A DNA stretch of 64,000 nucleotides. Origin: G963662655 sp963666875. GTDB taxonomy: Bacteria; Cloacimonadota; Cloacimonadia; Cloacimonadales; JAIOQZ01. Under the pieces are notes generated by a model. It was not told the origin of the DNA and made no database searches. It worked only from the letters and a program-made list of their open reading frames with translations. A program made the translations under genes and the position numbers. Of this stretch, positions 24,953 to 33,938 are shown one piece after another. Where the stretch lies: NCBI GenBank assembly GCA_963666875.2, contig CAXXPU010000002.1:1-64000 (forward strand). The letters run 5' to 3'. Position 1 is the first letter of the stretch. Each line of letters starts with the position of its first letter.

Positions 24953-26764
24953 CTATCCGGTCAGCAGCGCTTTCTCGTTCTCCTCAAGGAACTGATTCGT
25001 GTAGAGCTTGTAGTAGTGCCCCTTCAGACAAATCAGATCGTGGTGAGAGCCTTCCTCGATGATCTCGCCGCCACTCAGCACCAGAATCCTGTCCGCTGAA
25101 CGGATGGTCGAGAGCCGGTGCGCGATCAGGAAGCTGGTTCTTCCGACCAGCAGCTTGTCGATCGCATCCTGGATCAGGTGCTCGGTCTCGGTATCGATCG
25201 AGGAGGTCGCCTCGTCGAGAATGAAGATCTGCGGATCGGAGATGATCGCCCGTGCGAAGGATAGCATCTGCTTCTCGCCGGTGGAGAGCATGTTTCCACC
25301 CTCGCCTACGGAGGTGTCCAGTCCGTTTTCCATCTTCGCGATGAGCTTGTCGGCATTGACCAACTTCAGCGCGCGCATGATCTCTTCGTCGGTCGCGTCC
25401 AGCTTGCCGTAGCGGATGTTGTCGCGGATCGTGCCGTTGAAGAGGTGAGGCGTCTGGAGCACCACGCCGATATTCGACTGCAATTTCTCCAGCGGGATAT
25501 CGCGGCTGTCGGTATTATCGAAGCTGATGCTTCCCGACTGCGGCTGGTAGAAGCGGCAGACAAGATTCACGATCGTCGTTTTACCAGAGCCGGTCTCCCC
25601 CACCAGCGCGATTTTCTCGCCAGCGCGGATCTTCAGATCGAAGTCCCGCAGTACCGTTTCGCCCTGCTTGTATGTGAAATTGACGTTCTCGAAGCGGATC
25701 TCGTCTTCGATGCGGAATGGCTTGTCGCCCCAGTTCTTCGTGCGGATCATGTCGTCCTTGATCTCCACTTCCGTGTCCAGGAGCGAGAACACGCGTTCCG
25801 CAGAAGCCTGCGCATTCTGCATCTCGGCGAAGATTCTCGCGATCTGCCACACCGGCTCGAAGAACTGCACGATGTACGAGGTGAAGGCCACCAGCGTACC
25901 GTAGGTCATTACGCCAGCGATCACACCGGAGCCGCCGAACCACACCACCAGTCCCGATCCTATCGCGCTGATCACCAGAACCAGCGGAAAGTAGATCGCC
26001 GACAGTACCGCCGCGCGGACGGATGCGCCGTACATGGAACCGGTCAGTTCCTGGAACTCGCGCAGATTGGCTTTCTCGCGCACCAATGTCTTGGTCGTCT
26101 TGGCGCCGTTGATCCCTTCGTTGAACGCGCCGGTGATCTTCGAATTGGTCTTGCGGACCTTGCGGTAGGCGCCAAGAATCACCTTCTGGAATTTCAGGCT
26201 GACCACCACCAGCACCGGTACGACCGACAGCGTGATGAGCGCCAGCTTCCAGTTCAGGATCAGCATGACGACCGTGATGCCGATCATCAGCGCGGTACCC
26301 CAGACCATATCGACGATGCCCCAGGCGATGGTCTCGCCAAGACGCTCGCAGTCCGAGGTCATCCTCGCCATGAGCCAGCCGACCGGCGTGCGGTCGAAGT
26401 AGCTGAACGACAATTCTTGCAACTTATTGAATCCGTCCTTGCGGATATCGTAGATCATCCGGGTTTCCAGCTTCCCCGCGATGAGGATAAATACCCCGAT
26501 GACGAATCCGAATACCGTGACGATACTCAGATAGATTACCGCGAATCCCCAGATACCGTCCAGATTCTTCGGCACGATGTAGTGATCGATCACGTGCCGC
26601 GTCAACAGTGGGAATATCGTATCCATGAGCGCGGTAAACAACATGCAGGCGAGAAGCGATCCCACCAGCACTTTATACTTCAGCGCATAACGGAATATTC
26701 TTTTCCACAATCCGAGGTCGAACCGTTTCGTGTATTCCTTCTCTTCGAATGCTGTATGTGCCAT
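24953..26764 (-). CDS. ABC exporter half-transporter (canonical Walker B, degenerate signature)
   Basis: A 603-residue type IV exporter: six TM helices in the first 340 residues, then an ATPase domain. Walker A is GETGSGKTTIVNL, Q-loop LQTPHLF, signature MLSTGEKQM (instead of LSGGQ), Walker B IFILDEATSSID with the catalytic Glu, and H-loop IAHRL. It follows a second half-transporter 88 bases upstream on the same strand. The degenerate signature here is matched by a degenerate Walker B in the partner, the asymmetry of TM287/288-like heterodimers. Substrate could be a drug, lipid or peptide; unknown. Confidence 0.9.
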   Translation of the reverse strand: MAHTAFEEKEYTKRFDLGLWKRIFRYALKYKVLVGSLLACMLFTALMDTIFPLLTRHVIDHYIVPKNLDGIWGFAVIYLSIVTVFGFVIGVFILIAGKLETRMIYDIRKDGFNKLQELSFSYFDRTPVGWLMARMTSDCERLGETIAWGIVDMVWGTALMIGITVVMLILNWKLALITLSVVPVLVVVSLKFQKVILGAYRKVRKTNSKITGAFNEGINGAKTTKTLVREKANLREFQELTGSMYGASVRAAVLSAIYFPLVLVISAIGSGLVVWFGGSGVIAGVMTYGTLVAFTSYIVQFFEPVWQIARIFAEMQNAQASAERVFSLLDTEVEIKDDMIRTKNWGDKPFRIEDEIRFENVNFTYKQGETVLRDFDLKIRAGEKIALVGETGSGKTTIVNLVCRFYQPQSGSISFDNTDSRDIPLEKLQSNIGVVLQTPHLFNGTIRDNIRYGKLDATDEEIMRALKLVNADKLIAKMENGLDTSVGEGGNMLSTGEKQMLSFARAIISDPQIFILDEATSSIDTETEHLIQDAIDKLLVGRTSFLIAHRLSTIRSADRILVLSGGEIIEEGSHHDLICLKGHYYKLYTNQFLEENEKALLTG

Positions 26765-26852
26765 TTTATTTCTCCATCTCTGCCGTTACCACTTGTTATG
26801 CGTCTTATTCGTGTCCATGCCTGAAACCGCGAGGGGGTAATCGAGTACTCCG

Positions 26853-28724
26853 TCACGCAGGTTGCGGCTCTTCTTTATCTTCCATATTCGAGCGTTCAGG
26901 TAAGAAATCAACTTCCTCATCCAGTTCATGGTGAACATCCTTTTCCAGAGCGTTCTGGATATTCCATATCCTCTGGTACAGACCGTCCTGCCCCACCAGT
27001 TCCCGATGCGTTCCCTGCTGCACGATTTTACCGTCGTCCAGCACGATGATCATATCGGCTTCCACCAGCGTGGTGATGCGGTGGGCGATGATGAAGGTCG
27101 TTACCGATTGTTTTTTCATTTTCAGCGCAGCGCGGATGCGTGAGTCGGTCTCCGTATCGACCGCGCTGAGCGAGTCGTCGAAGATCAGCACCGGCGCGTT
27201 CATGATGATCGAGCGCGCGATCGCCACTCTCTGTTTCTGTCCGCCGGAGAGGGTCACGCCCTTTTCTCCGACTACGGTTTCGTAACCGTTTTCGAAGCGC
27301 TCGATCACGTCGTGGATCGAGGCTACATCGGTTGCCTGGATTACATGGTCCATCGTCGCCTCTGGAACGCCCAACCGGATGTTCTCCTCCAGGGTGCGGG
27401 AGAAGAGGAAGGGTTCCTGCAGGACGATCGCGATGTTCTGCCGCAGGTATTCCCGATCGATCTCGCGGATATCGTGTCCGTCCAGCCGAATGGCTCCGGA
27501 TGTGACGTCGTAGAGTCTCGGAAGCAGGCTCACCATACTGGTCTTGCCGGATCCGGTCGGTCCCAGGATTGCCACGGTTTTGCCGGCTTCTACTGTGAAG
27601 CTGACGTCCCGGAGCACCGGATTTTTACCATCGTATGTGAAACATACATTCTCGAACTCGATCTTTCCCTCGATCGGCACAGGCTTGATACCGGTGTTCT
27701 CGAGCGGTTCTTCCGGCACATCCAGCACCTCCTGGATACGCGTCACCGAGACGAACGTCTTGCCCATGTCGGTGAGGATCCTGCCCATCTGACGGATCGG
27801 CCAGAGGAGCGAGTGGACGTAGCTCACGAACGCGACCAGCGTTCCGATGGTGATATCGCCCTTGACCGCCCGATAGGAGCCGATCACCATGATGAGCAGC
27901 ACCTGGAAGAAGCAGAGCGTGTCCGATCCTCCCCAATAGTAGCCCAGGAGCCGGATGAATCGGTACCATTTATCGCGGTTGTCGCTGTTCTTCTCGTTGA
28001 ATTTCGCAATCTCGAATTCCTGCCGGTAGAACGCCTTTACCACACGGATGCCGGAGAGGTTCTCCTGGATCATGGCTGACAACGCGCCTTCCGCCTCGTC
28101 TGCCAGTTTAAAATTCTTCTCCACCTTCATGAAGAAGATGATAGCAAAGGTGAAGATCACCGGGATCACCGACATCGACGCCAGCGTCATGCGCCAATCG
28201 AGCGAGATCATGATCGGGATGACCATCGCCAGCATGAACAGCGCTCTTCCGACCTCCACGAACTGCACCGCCAGGAAGCGGCGGATCGTCTCGACGTCCG
28301 AGGAACAGCGCTGGATCAGATCGCCCGTCTCCACCTTGACGTGGTAGGAGAACGGAAGTCTCTGAATGTGATTGTACAGCTTTTCGCGAAGGTTCTTCGC
28401 CGTGGCTTCCGACGCTTGCGCCAGCCACTTGCCCTTCACGAAGTGGAAGATGCCCTGCGATACGGTGAGCATCACCAGGATGGTCGCCAGTCGCCACAGA
28501 TTCGTCTGTAACGCGTCCCGACCACCAAGAGCACTTAGGAAACGCGCTCCGGCAGTTCCATCGGCGACCTTCATATCGCCGATAACCGAATCGATGGTGA
28601 TGCGCATGACCAGCGGCGACAGGAACTGGAAGAACGCGGCCAGTACAATCGCCGCCACCGAAAGCAAATAGAGCGTCCGGTTTCCCTTCATGTAACCCCA
28701 TAAAATTTTTAACTTTTTCTGCAT
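26853..28724 (-). CDS. ABC exporter half-transporter (degenerate Walker B, canonical signature)
   Basis: A 623-residue partner of the preceding exporter: six TM helices, then an ATPase domain. Walker A is GPTGSGKTSMVSLL, signature TLSGGQKQR, Walker B VLIFDDSLSAVD with Asp in place of the catalytic Glu, and H-loop IAHRI. In the predicted heterodimer this LSGGQ completes the active site built on the other subunit's Glu. The acidic C-terminal tail (HHELDEEVDFLPERSNMEDK) is an extra beyond the usual domain. It is the first gene of the two-gene unit. Confidence 0.9.
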   Translation of the reverse strand: MQKKLKILWGYMKGNRTLYLLSVAAIVLAAFFQFLSPLVMRITIDSVIGDMKVADGTAGARFLSALGGRDALQTNLWRLATILVMLTVSQGIFHFVKGKWLAQASEATAKNLREKLYNHIQRLPFSYHVKVETGDLIQRCSSDVETIRRFLAVQFVEVGRALFMLAMVIPIMISLDWRMTLASMSVIPVIFTFAIIFFMKVEKNFKLADEAEGALSAMIQENLSGIRVVKAFYRQEFEIAKFNEKNSDNRDKWYRFIRLLGYYWGGSDTLCFFQVLLIMVIGSYRAVKGDITIGTLVAFVSYVHSLLWPIRQMGRILTDMGKTFVSVTRIQEVLDVPEEPLENTGIKPVPIEGKIEFENVCFTYDGKNPVLRDVSFTVEAGKTVAILGPTGSGKTSMVSLLPRLYDVTSGAIRLDGHDIREIDREYLRQNIAIVLQEPFLFSRTLEENIRLGVPEATMDHVIQATDVASIHDVIERFENGYETVVGEKGVTLSGGQKQRVAIARSIIMNAPVLIFDDSLSAVDTETDSRIRAALKMKKQSVTTFIIAHRITTLVEADMIIVLDDGKIVQQGTHRELVGQDGLYQRIWNIQNALEKDVHHELDEEVDFLPERSNMEDKEEPQPA

Positions 28725-28788
28725 AGTTCTGCTCCGGGTAATAATCGTTATCTGTCTCTATCCTGTCCTGTCTGAAGTGTCCGCAGCG

Positions 28789-28868
28789 AGAAAAAGCCAC
28801 CGATCCGTTTGGACCCGTGGCTGGGGCAAAAGAAAAGCCACGGACATTGTTTTCAGAACATCCGTGGC
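28789..28868 (-). terminator. Two tandem rho-independent terminators after the 32-residue ORF
   Basis: Read on the minus strand, GCCACGGA pairs with TCCGTGGC followed by TTTTCTTTT (28829-28868). About eight bases later GCCAC pairs with GTGGC followed by TTTTT (28789-28821), with further pairing inside the loop. They insulate the small ORF from the exporter genes. Confidence 0.75.
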
Positions 28869-28883
28869 AATAATACTTTAAAT

Positions 28884-28982
28884 TTATTTCATATTCACCA
28901 ACGGACGCACGTTGCCCATAGGGTCGCCAATAACGGCTACAAAAAGCTTGCGAACCGTCATTCTGATGCTTATCATCGACAT
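28884..28982 (-). CDS. Small ORF of 32 residues with strong ribosome binding site
   Basis: ATG at 28982 is preceded by GGAGG with good spacing. The frame encodes a short basic amphipathic peptide containing VRKLFVAVIGDPMGNVRPLV and ending NMK. A TTGACA...TAAAGT promoter lies upstream (29015-29042) and two terminators follow, so this is a complete tiny transcription unit. It is transcribed divergently from the AT-rich PIN-like gene and lies just upstream of the ABC exporter pair. I know no family for it. It could be a secreted or regulatory peptide, a leader, or the visible part of a small RNA. Confidence 0.5.
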   Translation of the reverse strand: MSMISIRMTVRKLFVAVIGDPMGNVRPLVNMK

Positions 28983-29014
28983 ATCGTACCTCCGTTTCGT
29001 TATTTTATGCGGAC

Positions 29015-29042
29015 ACTTTACATAGACCGATGATCCTGTCAA
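29015..29042 (-). promoter_or_regulatory. Sigma-70-type promoter for the 32-residue ORF
   Basis: On the minus strand TTGACA (29037-29042), a 16-base spacer and TAAAGT (29015-29020) lie about 33 bases before the start codon of the small ORF. Match by eye; -35 is perfect, -10 is four of six. Confidence 0.55.
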
Positions 29043-29095
29043 TGACTTTTTTCTGTGTATGAAATATTTATATTTCCGTGTCACATATAAAAAAC

Positions 29096-29124
29096 TTGAC
29101 ATAGTGTTCTCTATTTCATGTATA
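29096..29124 (+). promoter_or_regulatory. Sigma-70-type promoter for the PIN-like gene
   Basis: TTGACA (29096-29101), 17 bases, then TGTATA (29119-29124), with an alternative TATATT at 29121. It lies 20 bases before the start codon and points away from the promoter at 29015, making a divergent control region of about 160 bases. Confidence 0.6.
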
Positions 29125-29143
29125 TTGATAAAAAGGAGTGGAA

Positions 29144-31180
29144 ATGCAAAATACCATTATCACCAGTCCAGTTATAAGGTACGCTCTTTTATCGGAACTT
29201 TGGTATAAAAAGGGCATCAACGTATCGCAAATCATTAATATCCTTCTCGTCAAAGTGATTATTACAGAATTTGATGGAATATTGAATCGGAATGCCCTTG
29301 AAGACTTGCGCAGCGCTTTTTCGAGAGAATATGAGCTTGAGCTTCCCATACTAACAATAAACAACATGTTGTTGAATACGCAAGATTATGTTAAGCGAAT
29401 TAACGGGACATTTACGGTAAGTCAGGATTTATTCGAAGAAGATTTCGGGCATGCCTTTTCCATGGATTTTCAAAGCTCATTCAATGAGATATCAGTTAAG
29501 GTGGTAAAATTTATTGAAAATAAATACGGGATAAAGGAGACCTATGCTCATGTTAGCGAGGGGTTAAAGCTATTTGTCGAGAAACAATCATTAAGCATTC
29601 TCGGCGGACACCATGAAAGTAACGAGATGCTAGCGTTGACTAACGATAAAATTCACCTGTATATTGCGGATTATCTCTCTGAAGTTCCAGATAGAAGCGC
29701 TGAAATTCTATCACAATATGTCATTGGGCAAGTCCTTTTTCAGGTGATTCAAGGAAAAGTCCAACAATGTGATTCTCAGGACGAAGTAGGGGAGGGGTAC
29801 ATATCTGGTTGCGTTGTTGTACTGGACACTCCCATACTAATTCCTTTAGTTGGCGCATCTGATCAAGCACACCAAAATATGTATAGAGAACTTGTTGAGA
29901 TTGTCATGAGTTCTGGAGGAAAGGTTGTCACATTTTCGCATATAATCAATGAGACACTCAATATTCTCAATGCTGCTCGTTTGAGTCTTTCTAGTAATAA
30001 TAGATACAAGGGAGAGCTCAACCGCGTTGCGAAGTACTTCCAGCGAAACGCAAAAGGAAGGCAGCATCTCTATTTCCTTTGCACTAATCTGGAGGACTAT
30101 GTAAAGAAAGAGCTCAATATTGATATTGTTGATTATAAATATGGGCTGCAAGTCCAATACAATCTTGATAATAAAATTCTCGATAAAATAATTCTTGATA
30201 TATATAGGGATGACAACAATGAGGAATACTTTAGTGAGTTAAGGTTTTCTCAACCCATCGCCACGGATATTAAGTCTATCAATGCAATTCAATGTCTCAG
30301 GAATGGGATTGTGCCAAGAAGGCCCAGTGATTATAAATTTATCTTTTTAACCAAAAACTGGGGGCTCGTAAAAGCAACTATTCAATATTCTGAAGTCGAG
30401 GGAAATGAGGACATTCGTTGGACAGTAATAATCGACAGTTATTTGTGTGGATTGCTCTGGTGTATTGCGAACAAGAATAAAATCAGTAGCTTTTGCAAAG
30501 ACAAATTAATAGCAGATGCCATTTCAATTGTGTCACCTAATGCAAGATTTATAAAGGAATTCTACGAAGTTGTCAAGGAGTATGCAAAACATCAATCATT
30601 GGGTGAGGCAGCAATTCAAAGATTTCTGATGGAAACAGAGATTGCTAAATCCGTATATGTAACAAGTAAGGGATGTTTAGATCACAGCTGTATATATGAA
30701 TCAATTGATGAATATGAAAAACGAGTTAAGGCTCAAATAGAGAAGCCACATATAGAAGAAAAGGAGGAATTGAAAAGAAGCAATGAAGAAATGGAAAAAC
30801 AACTCGAGAAGCTTAGAAGAAGTAATGAGCAAAGCGAAACAGAAATGGAAAAAATTAGGGAGAGTCAAAACGAAAGCAGGCATCGGGTTGCGCGTTTTAT
30901 TCACAGGAAAGAGGGTTTACGGATATTCGTGAGGTTTTGTAGTCAGAAAATATTTATCATTGTATTGGTAACAAGTATAATTTCGGGAATGGCTACATTT
31001 GCTGTGGATTTCTACTCCAGATCAACTGGGATGATTCTCAGATATCTCTTTTTCTTTCTTGTGGTTTTTGTGATTCCGATTGGAACATTCATATTAGACA
31101 AGATCGAGATATTGGGCTTCAAGAGTTACCAGAAAGTAAAAAGTGACTATACAGAGAAACGCCTCATTGATTTTTTCTGA
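29144..31180 (+). CDS. AT-rich PIN-like protein with coiled coil and two C-terminal membrane helices
   Basis: A 678-residue protein of unrecognised family. ATG at 29144 has AAGGAG five bases upstream. Residues 1-220 are a helical region. About 223-420 look like a PIN-type nuclease: VVVLDTPILIPLVG with D228, FSHIINETLNIL with E270, and FIFLTKNWGLV near residue 405, where an acidic residue is usual. About 520-590 form a charged coiled coil (KRSNEEMEKQLEKLRRSNEQ), and the last 80 residues hold two membrane helices, so the nuclease-like part would be tethered at the inner membrane. Base composition is clearly more AT-rich than all neighbours, suggesting recent transfer. A defence or toxin role is a guess. 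Confidence 0.6.
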   Translation: MQNTIITSPVIRYALLSELWYKKGINVSQIINILLVKVIITEFDGILNRNALEDLRSAFSREYELELPILTINNMLLNTQDYVKRINGTFTVSQDLFEEDFGHAFSMDFQSSFNEISVKVVKFIENKYGIKETYAHVSEGLKLFVEKQSLSILGGHHESNEMLALTNDKIHLYIADYLSEVPDRSAEILSQYVIGQVLFQVIQGKVQQCDSQDEVGEGYISGCVVVLDTPILIPLVGASDQAHQNMYRELVEIVMSSGGKVVTFSHIINETLNILNAARLSLSSNNRYKGELNRVAKYFQRNAKGRQHLYFLCTNLEDYVKKELNIDIVDYKYGLQVQYNLDNKILDKIILDIYRDDNNEEYFSELRFSQPIATDIKSINAIQCLRNGIVPRRPSDYKFIFLTKNWGLVKATIQYSEVEGNEDIRWTVIIDSYLCGLLWCIANKNKISSFCKDKLIADAISIVSPNARFIKEFYEVVKEYAKHQSLGEAAIQRFLMETEIAKSVYVTSKGCLDHSCIYESIDEYEKRVKAQIEKPHIEEKEELKRSNEEMEKQLEKLRRSNEQSETEMEKIRESQNESRHRVARFIHRKEGLRIFVRFCSQKIFIIVLVTSIISGMATFAVDFYSRSTGMILRYLFFFLVVFVIPIGTFILDKIEILGFKSYQKVKSDYTEKRLIDFF

Positions 31181-31430
31181 AGACTATATATTGTTTTGCA
31201 TATAGACCCGTCGGAAAGTGTCTTCGATCTTAATTCTCCTCACACATCAATCTTGGGTAGGCAATATTTGCTTCTTCATTTTCCCTGTCACATATTCCAC
31301 GCTCGGTCGTTTCAAACGTAGTAGAAATTACACGAACGGATTATACACCTCAAATATCCGAAAAAAAGCTTTACGTTGAAACCATATTCCTACGTTATGA
31401 CGTGGTTTATGTGATGGAATCGGAGGTTGA

Positions 31431-33671
31431 ATGAATTTCTGGCGTTATCTGCCGATCATCTTGCTGCTGTTCATTCATGCGGTAGGGTTGTTTGGCGTAG
31501 GTGAAAACGTTATCATGGATATCCTGATCGAAGGCAATCAGAACATCGACCCGGAACTGATTTTTTCTGTCGTGACGCTGAAATACGGTGATTTTCTCAC
31601 CGCAGACGAGGTTGCCAACTCGATCAAGAACCTGTATCAGTTGGGCGTGTTCAATAACATCGTCATCGAAGCGGAAGAGATCGAATCGGGCGTCGGAATT
31701 CTGATACGTGTAGAAGAATACCCCATCGTCGAGGAAGTCGAATACGAGGGATACGACGAACTGGACGAGGACGACTTCGAGGAAGTGGTCTCACTACGCA
31801 AGGGCAGCTACTGGTCGCCCTATCTGGTGTCGGAGACGCGCCAGAAGATGATGGACAAGTACCAGGAAAAGGGCTACCACTTCGCTCAAATCACCTTCAA
31901 GTCCGAATCGCTGGACAACAACCGCGTCAAGGTGACTGTCATGATCGACGAGGGCGCCGAGATCCGCATCAAGAAGATTCACTTCCACGGCAACAAGGAA
32001 ATTCCCTCCGGCAGATTGCGCTACGAGATGTCCGACACCAAGCAAAAGAGCCTCTTCTATTCGGGTAAATTCGATCAGCAGAAGTTCGAGGACGATCTGG
32101 ACAAGATCATCGATTTCTACAGCGTCCGCGGCTACATCGACGCGCGTATCATCTCTTGGGAAACCAACATCCTCGAAGAAGAATACATGTACATCGACAT
32201 CTTCCTGTATGAAGGCCAGGAGTTCATGTTCGGCGACGTCACCGTGGAAGGCAACGAACGCTTCACCGACGATATCCTGATCGGGCAATTCGATTTTTAT
32301 GAAGATGAAATCTTTGATCGCGAATACTATGAAGAACAGCTCATGAACCTGAGCACCCTCTACTACGAAGAGGGCTATATCTATGCGCAGTTCGACGAAA
32401 CGCTCGAGAAGCGAGGCAACTACGTCGATATCCACGTGAAAATCGAAGAGAATACGCGAGCGCGGATCCATCAGATCAAGATCACCGGAAATCGTACCAC
32501 CAAGGAAAAGATTATCCGGCGGCAACTCGCGATCTCACCGGGCGACTACTTCCAGCGCTCCAAGCTGATTCAGTCCCAACGAAATATCTACAATCTCGGA
32601 TTCTTCGAGCCGGATATGTATCCGGATTGGCGTCAGATCAACGAAAACGGCGATATCGACCTCATCCTGCACCTGAATGACAAGCACTCCGGAACCGCCA
32701 ACGGCGGCGTCGGGTACAACAGCACCGACAAATTCGTCGGGCAGCTCGCTGTCTCGCACAACAATCTCTTCGGAAACGCGTGGCGAGCCAGCTTCCAGTA
32801 CGAATTCGGCAAATATACGCAGGACTTCGAACTCGACCTCAGCGATCCCTACCTGTTCGATTCCTACTATTCAGGCGGAATGAGCCTCTACCGCACGGAA
32901 AAGGACTACACATCGTCCAATTTCAACGTCGAGACCAACGGTGGCGGCCTCCGCGTCGGGCATCAGGTCGCGTTCCTCGATTTCGCGAAAGTGACGCTGG
33001 GCTACTCGATCTCGTCCAAGAAATACCAGGTTCTCGATCGGGACGACTCCTATTCGACGACCATCAAGAACCTCGAAGAAAAGGGCTGGCAATACAACAG
33101 CAACATGTACCTGACCTTCAGCCGCGATAGCCGCGACAATGTCTTCTTCCCCACCACGGGTACACAGTTCACCGTTTATCAGGAACTCGCTGGCGGACCG
33201 TTCCAGGGCGACTTCGACTACTACAAGAACATCATCGAATTCCGCTACTACATCAAAACATTCTGGGAATTCGTCCTGAGAACGAAGGTTCGCATGGGCT
33301 ACGTCACCGAGTACGGACGCTCCGACGAGGTGCCGCCTGAAGAGAGATTCTACCTCGGTGGAACAGGCTCGGACGGTATCCGCGGATATGCCGATCGCTC
33401 CATCGGACCAACCGACGGCGGTCATCGCGAGATGATCTTCTCGACCGAATATGCTTTCCCGCTCGCGGGTGACGAAATCATCGGTCTGTTCTTCTTCGAC
33501 GCCGGCGACAGCTATAATGAAATCGACGAATTCAACTTCTGGAATATGAAGAAGGGCGGCGGTATCGGACTCCGTCTGCGCAGCCCCCTCGGCCTCATCG
33601 GCTTCGACTACGCCTATAACTTCGACAGAGACGACTGGGAACCGCATTTCCAGCTCGGATACACATTCTAA
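31431..33671 (+). CDS. bamA: Outer-membrane protein assembly factor BamA
   Basis: A 746-residue BamA: an N-terminal signal segment (RYLPIILLLFIHAVGLFG), five POTRA domains in about residues 25-400 (for example VEEYPIVEEVEYEGYDELD, IHFHGNKEIPSGRLRYEM, IKITGNRTTKEKIIRRQLAI), then a 16-strand barrel. The barrel has the family motif FYLGGTGSDGIRGY and ends in a C-terminal aromatic (FQLGYTF), the beta-signal. It inserts outer-membrane proteins. The usual neighbours (skp, lpx genes) are absent. A strong terminator follows at 33687. Confidence 0.95.
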   Translation: MNFWRYLPIILLLFIHAVGLFGVGENVIMDILIEGNQNIDPELIFSVVTLKYGDFLTADEVANSIKNLYQLGVFNNIVIEAEEIESGVGILIRVEEYPIVEEVEYEGYDELDEDDFEEVVSLRKGSYWSPYLVSETRQKMMDKYQEKGYHFAQITFKSESLDNNRVKVTVMIDEGAEIRIKKIHFHGNKEIPSGRLRYEMSDTKQKSLFYSGKFDQQKFEDDLDKIIDFYSVRGYIDARIISWETNILEEEYMYIDIFLYEGQEFMFGDVTVEGNERFTDDILIGQFDFYEDEIFDREYYEEQLMNLSTLYYEEGYIYAQFDETLEKRGNYVDIHVKIEENTRARIHQIKITGNRTTKEKIIRRQLAISPGDYFQRSKLIQSQRNIYNLGFFEPDMYPDWRQINENGDIDLILHLNDKHSGTANGGVGYNSTDKFVGQLAVSHNNLFGNAWRASFQYEFGKYTQDFELDLSDPYLFDSYYSGGMSLYRTEKDYTSSNFNVETNGGGLRVGHQVAFLDFAKVTLGYSISSKKYQVLDRDDSYSTTIKNLEEKGWQYNSNMYLTFSRDSRDNVFFPTTGTQFTVYQELAGGPFQGDFDYYKNIIEFRYYIKTFWEFVLRTKVRMGYVTEYGRSDEVPPEERFYLGGTGSDGIRGYADRSIGPTDGGHREMIFSTEYAFPLAGDEIIGLFFFDAGDSYNEIDEFNFWNMKKGGGIGLRLRSPLGLIGFDYAYNFDRDDWEPHFQLGYTF

Positions 33672-33686
33672 GATAGAGGAATTATT

Positions 33687-33720
33687 GTAGGGGCAGACTC
33701 CGTGTCTGCCCTTTTTTTCG
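33687..33720 (+). terminator. Rho-independent terminator after bamA, built from an interspersed repeat
   Basis: GGGCAGACTCCGTGTCTGCC closes to a GGGCAGAC/GTCTGCCC hairpin followed by seven T. It begins GTAGGGGCA and is thus a copy of the family also seen at 24607, 53832 and 53913, here serving as a terminator. Confidence 0.75.
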
Positions 33721-33730
33721 TTCGCATCTT

Positions 33731-33824
33731 TGGGACCGCCGAGTTCCAGCTCGGCATCTCCTCGGAACGCGGACGTCCTCGTCCGCATTTCCTTTCTCTC
33801 GTAGCGCTCGACCTCCGGGCGAGC
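33731..33824. repeat. Intergenic repeat block between bamA and the S8 protease
   Basis: Contains GACCGCCGAGTTCCAGCTCG (reverse of the element at 15404 and 53719) and, from 33801, a copy of GCGCTCGACCTCCGGGCG. A further GGCGGTCCCAAA near 33866 complements the start of the block, so the region can fold into a larger hairpin. Confidence 0.65.
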
Positions 33825-33938
33825 CATCATTATCCTGCAAATCATTCTGAAAATCACAGAAGCTTGGCGGTCCCAAAAAGGTGCAGGTTCAGGTTCTCAT
33901 ACCTCAAAACCTACAGATGCCTGCGTACCAGTAGAGAC

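Noticed and set aside
28983..29102. Longer in-frame reading upstream of the 32-residue ORF
   Set aside because: The extension covers the TTGACA promoter and the GGAGG site, so the short start at 28982 is preferred.
31181..31430. Intergenic stretch before bamA examined for genes, tRNA or repeats
   Set aside because: Nothing convincing: no open frame with a ribosome binding site, no cloverleaf and no repeat copy.
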